From Euryarchaeota archaeon UBA549 (GTDB lineage: Archaea > Thermoplasmatota > Poseidoniia > Poseidoniales > Poseidoniaceae): a stretch of 13,446 bases of DNA. Numbering within the stretch: the first letter of the stretch is position 1; every line of letters begins with the position of its first letter. This document shows, piece after piece, positions 12,958-13,446 of the stretch. Where the stretch lies: contig DAGF01000031.1 of NCBI GenBank assembly GCA_002495645.1, forward strand, positions 1 through 13,446, read 5' to 3'. The position numbers and the translations under genes are program-made. The notes below the pieces were generated by a model. It saw nothing but the letters and a program-made list of their open reading frames with translations, searched no databases and had not been told where the DNA came from.

Positions 12958-13446
12958 TCAGAGCGTGAAATCGTGTTTGCTTTGCGGCTGACCAGGACGT
13001 CGTGCTGGAGCTGCAGGTGCCTTGGTGTCAACGCGCTTTCGGGGCTCAGGGGCAGCCTTTCGTGTCAGCGCTCCTCGAATTGGGCCCGTCTTGGTTCTGG
13101 CGCCAAGAGAAAGAGATTCGGGCAAGATCAAGGCGGCAACCGCCACACCGTGGTGGTCTTGACCGGCCGTGACCTCATCAACAGCCACATCGAATTCGAT
13201 AACCTCAAGGTCACGACTCGCCAAGCGCCGTTGCAAGTTTCTTCGCAGGAGTAAGACCGTTTCTTCGTAGTCACGGTCGGTGGTGATGGTAGCCACGATG
13301 GCGCACTCATCGCCTTCGGGGGTTACGCATGTCGCCCAAGCGACACCGGCTGAAGCCGAAGAACCGTTCCAAGCATAGGCTGTGGCCAAATGACACTCGA
13401 CCAGCGAACCCATCGGGAGCGAGCGAGGTGGTGTGGCGCCAAAGCC
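12958..13446 (-). CDS. probable pyruvoyl-dependent arginine decarboxylase, C-terminal part (partial)
   Basis: 162 residues are visible; the frame is open to the right edge, so the first Met in the window (13413) is probably internal. The segment LPMGSLVECHLATAYAWNG, then AGVAWATCV, CAIVATIT, an EETVLLLRRNL helix and HHGVAVAALILP follows the C-terminal half of pyruvoyl-dependent arginine decarboxylases (PvlArgDC), which make agmatine from arginine. In archaea agmatine feeds polyamine synthesis and tRNA-Ile2 agmatidine. The self-cleavage Ser that becomes the pyruvoyl group lies outside the window, so activity cannot be judged. A 50-residue Pro/Ala/Arg-rich tail (from about GARTKTGPIRG) extends past the usual end and is unusual. 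The family match is by pattern, not alignment. Confidence 0.55.
   Translation of the reverse strand, partial: GFGATPPRSLPMGSLVECHLATAYAWNGSSASAGVAWATCVTPEGDECAIVATITTDRDYEETVLLLRRNLQRRLASRDLEVIEFDVAVDEVTAGQDHHGVAVAALILPESLSLGARTKTGPIRGALTRKAAPEPRKRVDTKAPAAPARRPGQPQSKHDFTL

Noticed and set aside
1..13446. CRISPR arrays, insertion sequences, integrase sites or phage genes
   Set aside because: No regularly spaced direct repeats, transposase motifs or terminal inverted repeats were seen; the content looks like core chromosome.

Overview
The window looks like a piece of an archaeal chromosome, most likely a marine planktonic euryarchaeon of the Marine Group II / Poseidoniales kind. This is inferred from gene content and not proven. 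Pointers are an RNase P RNA, an archaeal-type asparaginyl-tRNA synthetase, divergent compact gene pairs, weak TATA-like boxes about 27-35 nt before several starts, Shine-Dalgarno motifs of the GGTGA type, a very large exported surface protein with a C-terminal membrane anchor, a nickel superoxide dismutase and a probable pyruvoyl-dependent arginine decarboxylase. Coding density is high. No insertion sequence, phage gene or CRISPR array is visible.

Layout. The left edge holds the 5' half of an RNase P RNA gene (minus strand, cut by the window edge). Upstream of it on the same strand lies a 1662-residue exported surface protein. A 99-bp divergent spacer separates that gene from rpiA (ribose-5-phosphate isomerase A, plus), which is followed by a tRNA-Lys(CTT) with its own TATA box and an encoded CCA end. 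Converging on the tRNA is a tight minus-strand cluster: carbamate kinase, nickel superoxide dismutase (sodN) and a soluble SodX-type S26 peptidase likely to remove the NiSOD propeptide. Divergent from it is asparaginyl-tRNA synthetase, whose stop codon abuts that of a 34-residue zinc-ribbon protein.

The next minus-strand cluster is a membrane-anchored glycosyltransferase-like protein with a degenerate active site, a HAD phosphatase and the small zinc-ribbon protein. Divergent from it is an intact family-2 glycosyltransferase with two C-terminal membrane segments, overlapped by a parvulin-type prolyl isomerase. The parvulin stop codon directly abuts the encoded CCA end of a minus-strand tRNA-Pro(TGG). 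Last come a zinc-ribbon/winged-helix protein and the C-terminal part of a probable pyruvoyl-dependent arginine decarboxylase that runs off the right edge.

The points most worth following are the sodN-sodX pair (antioxidant enzyme plus its maturation protease) downstream of a carbamate kinase in an apparent archaeon, the RNase P RNA, the paired intact and degenerate glycosyltransferases, and a recurring ATAG-type promoter element.
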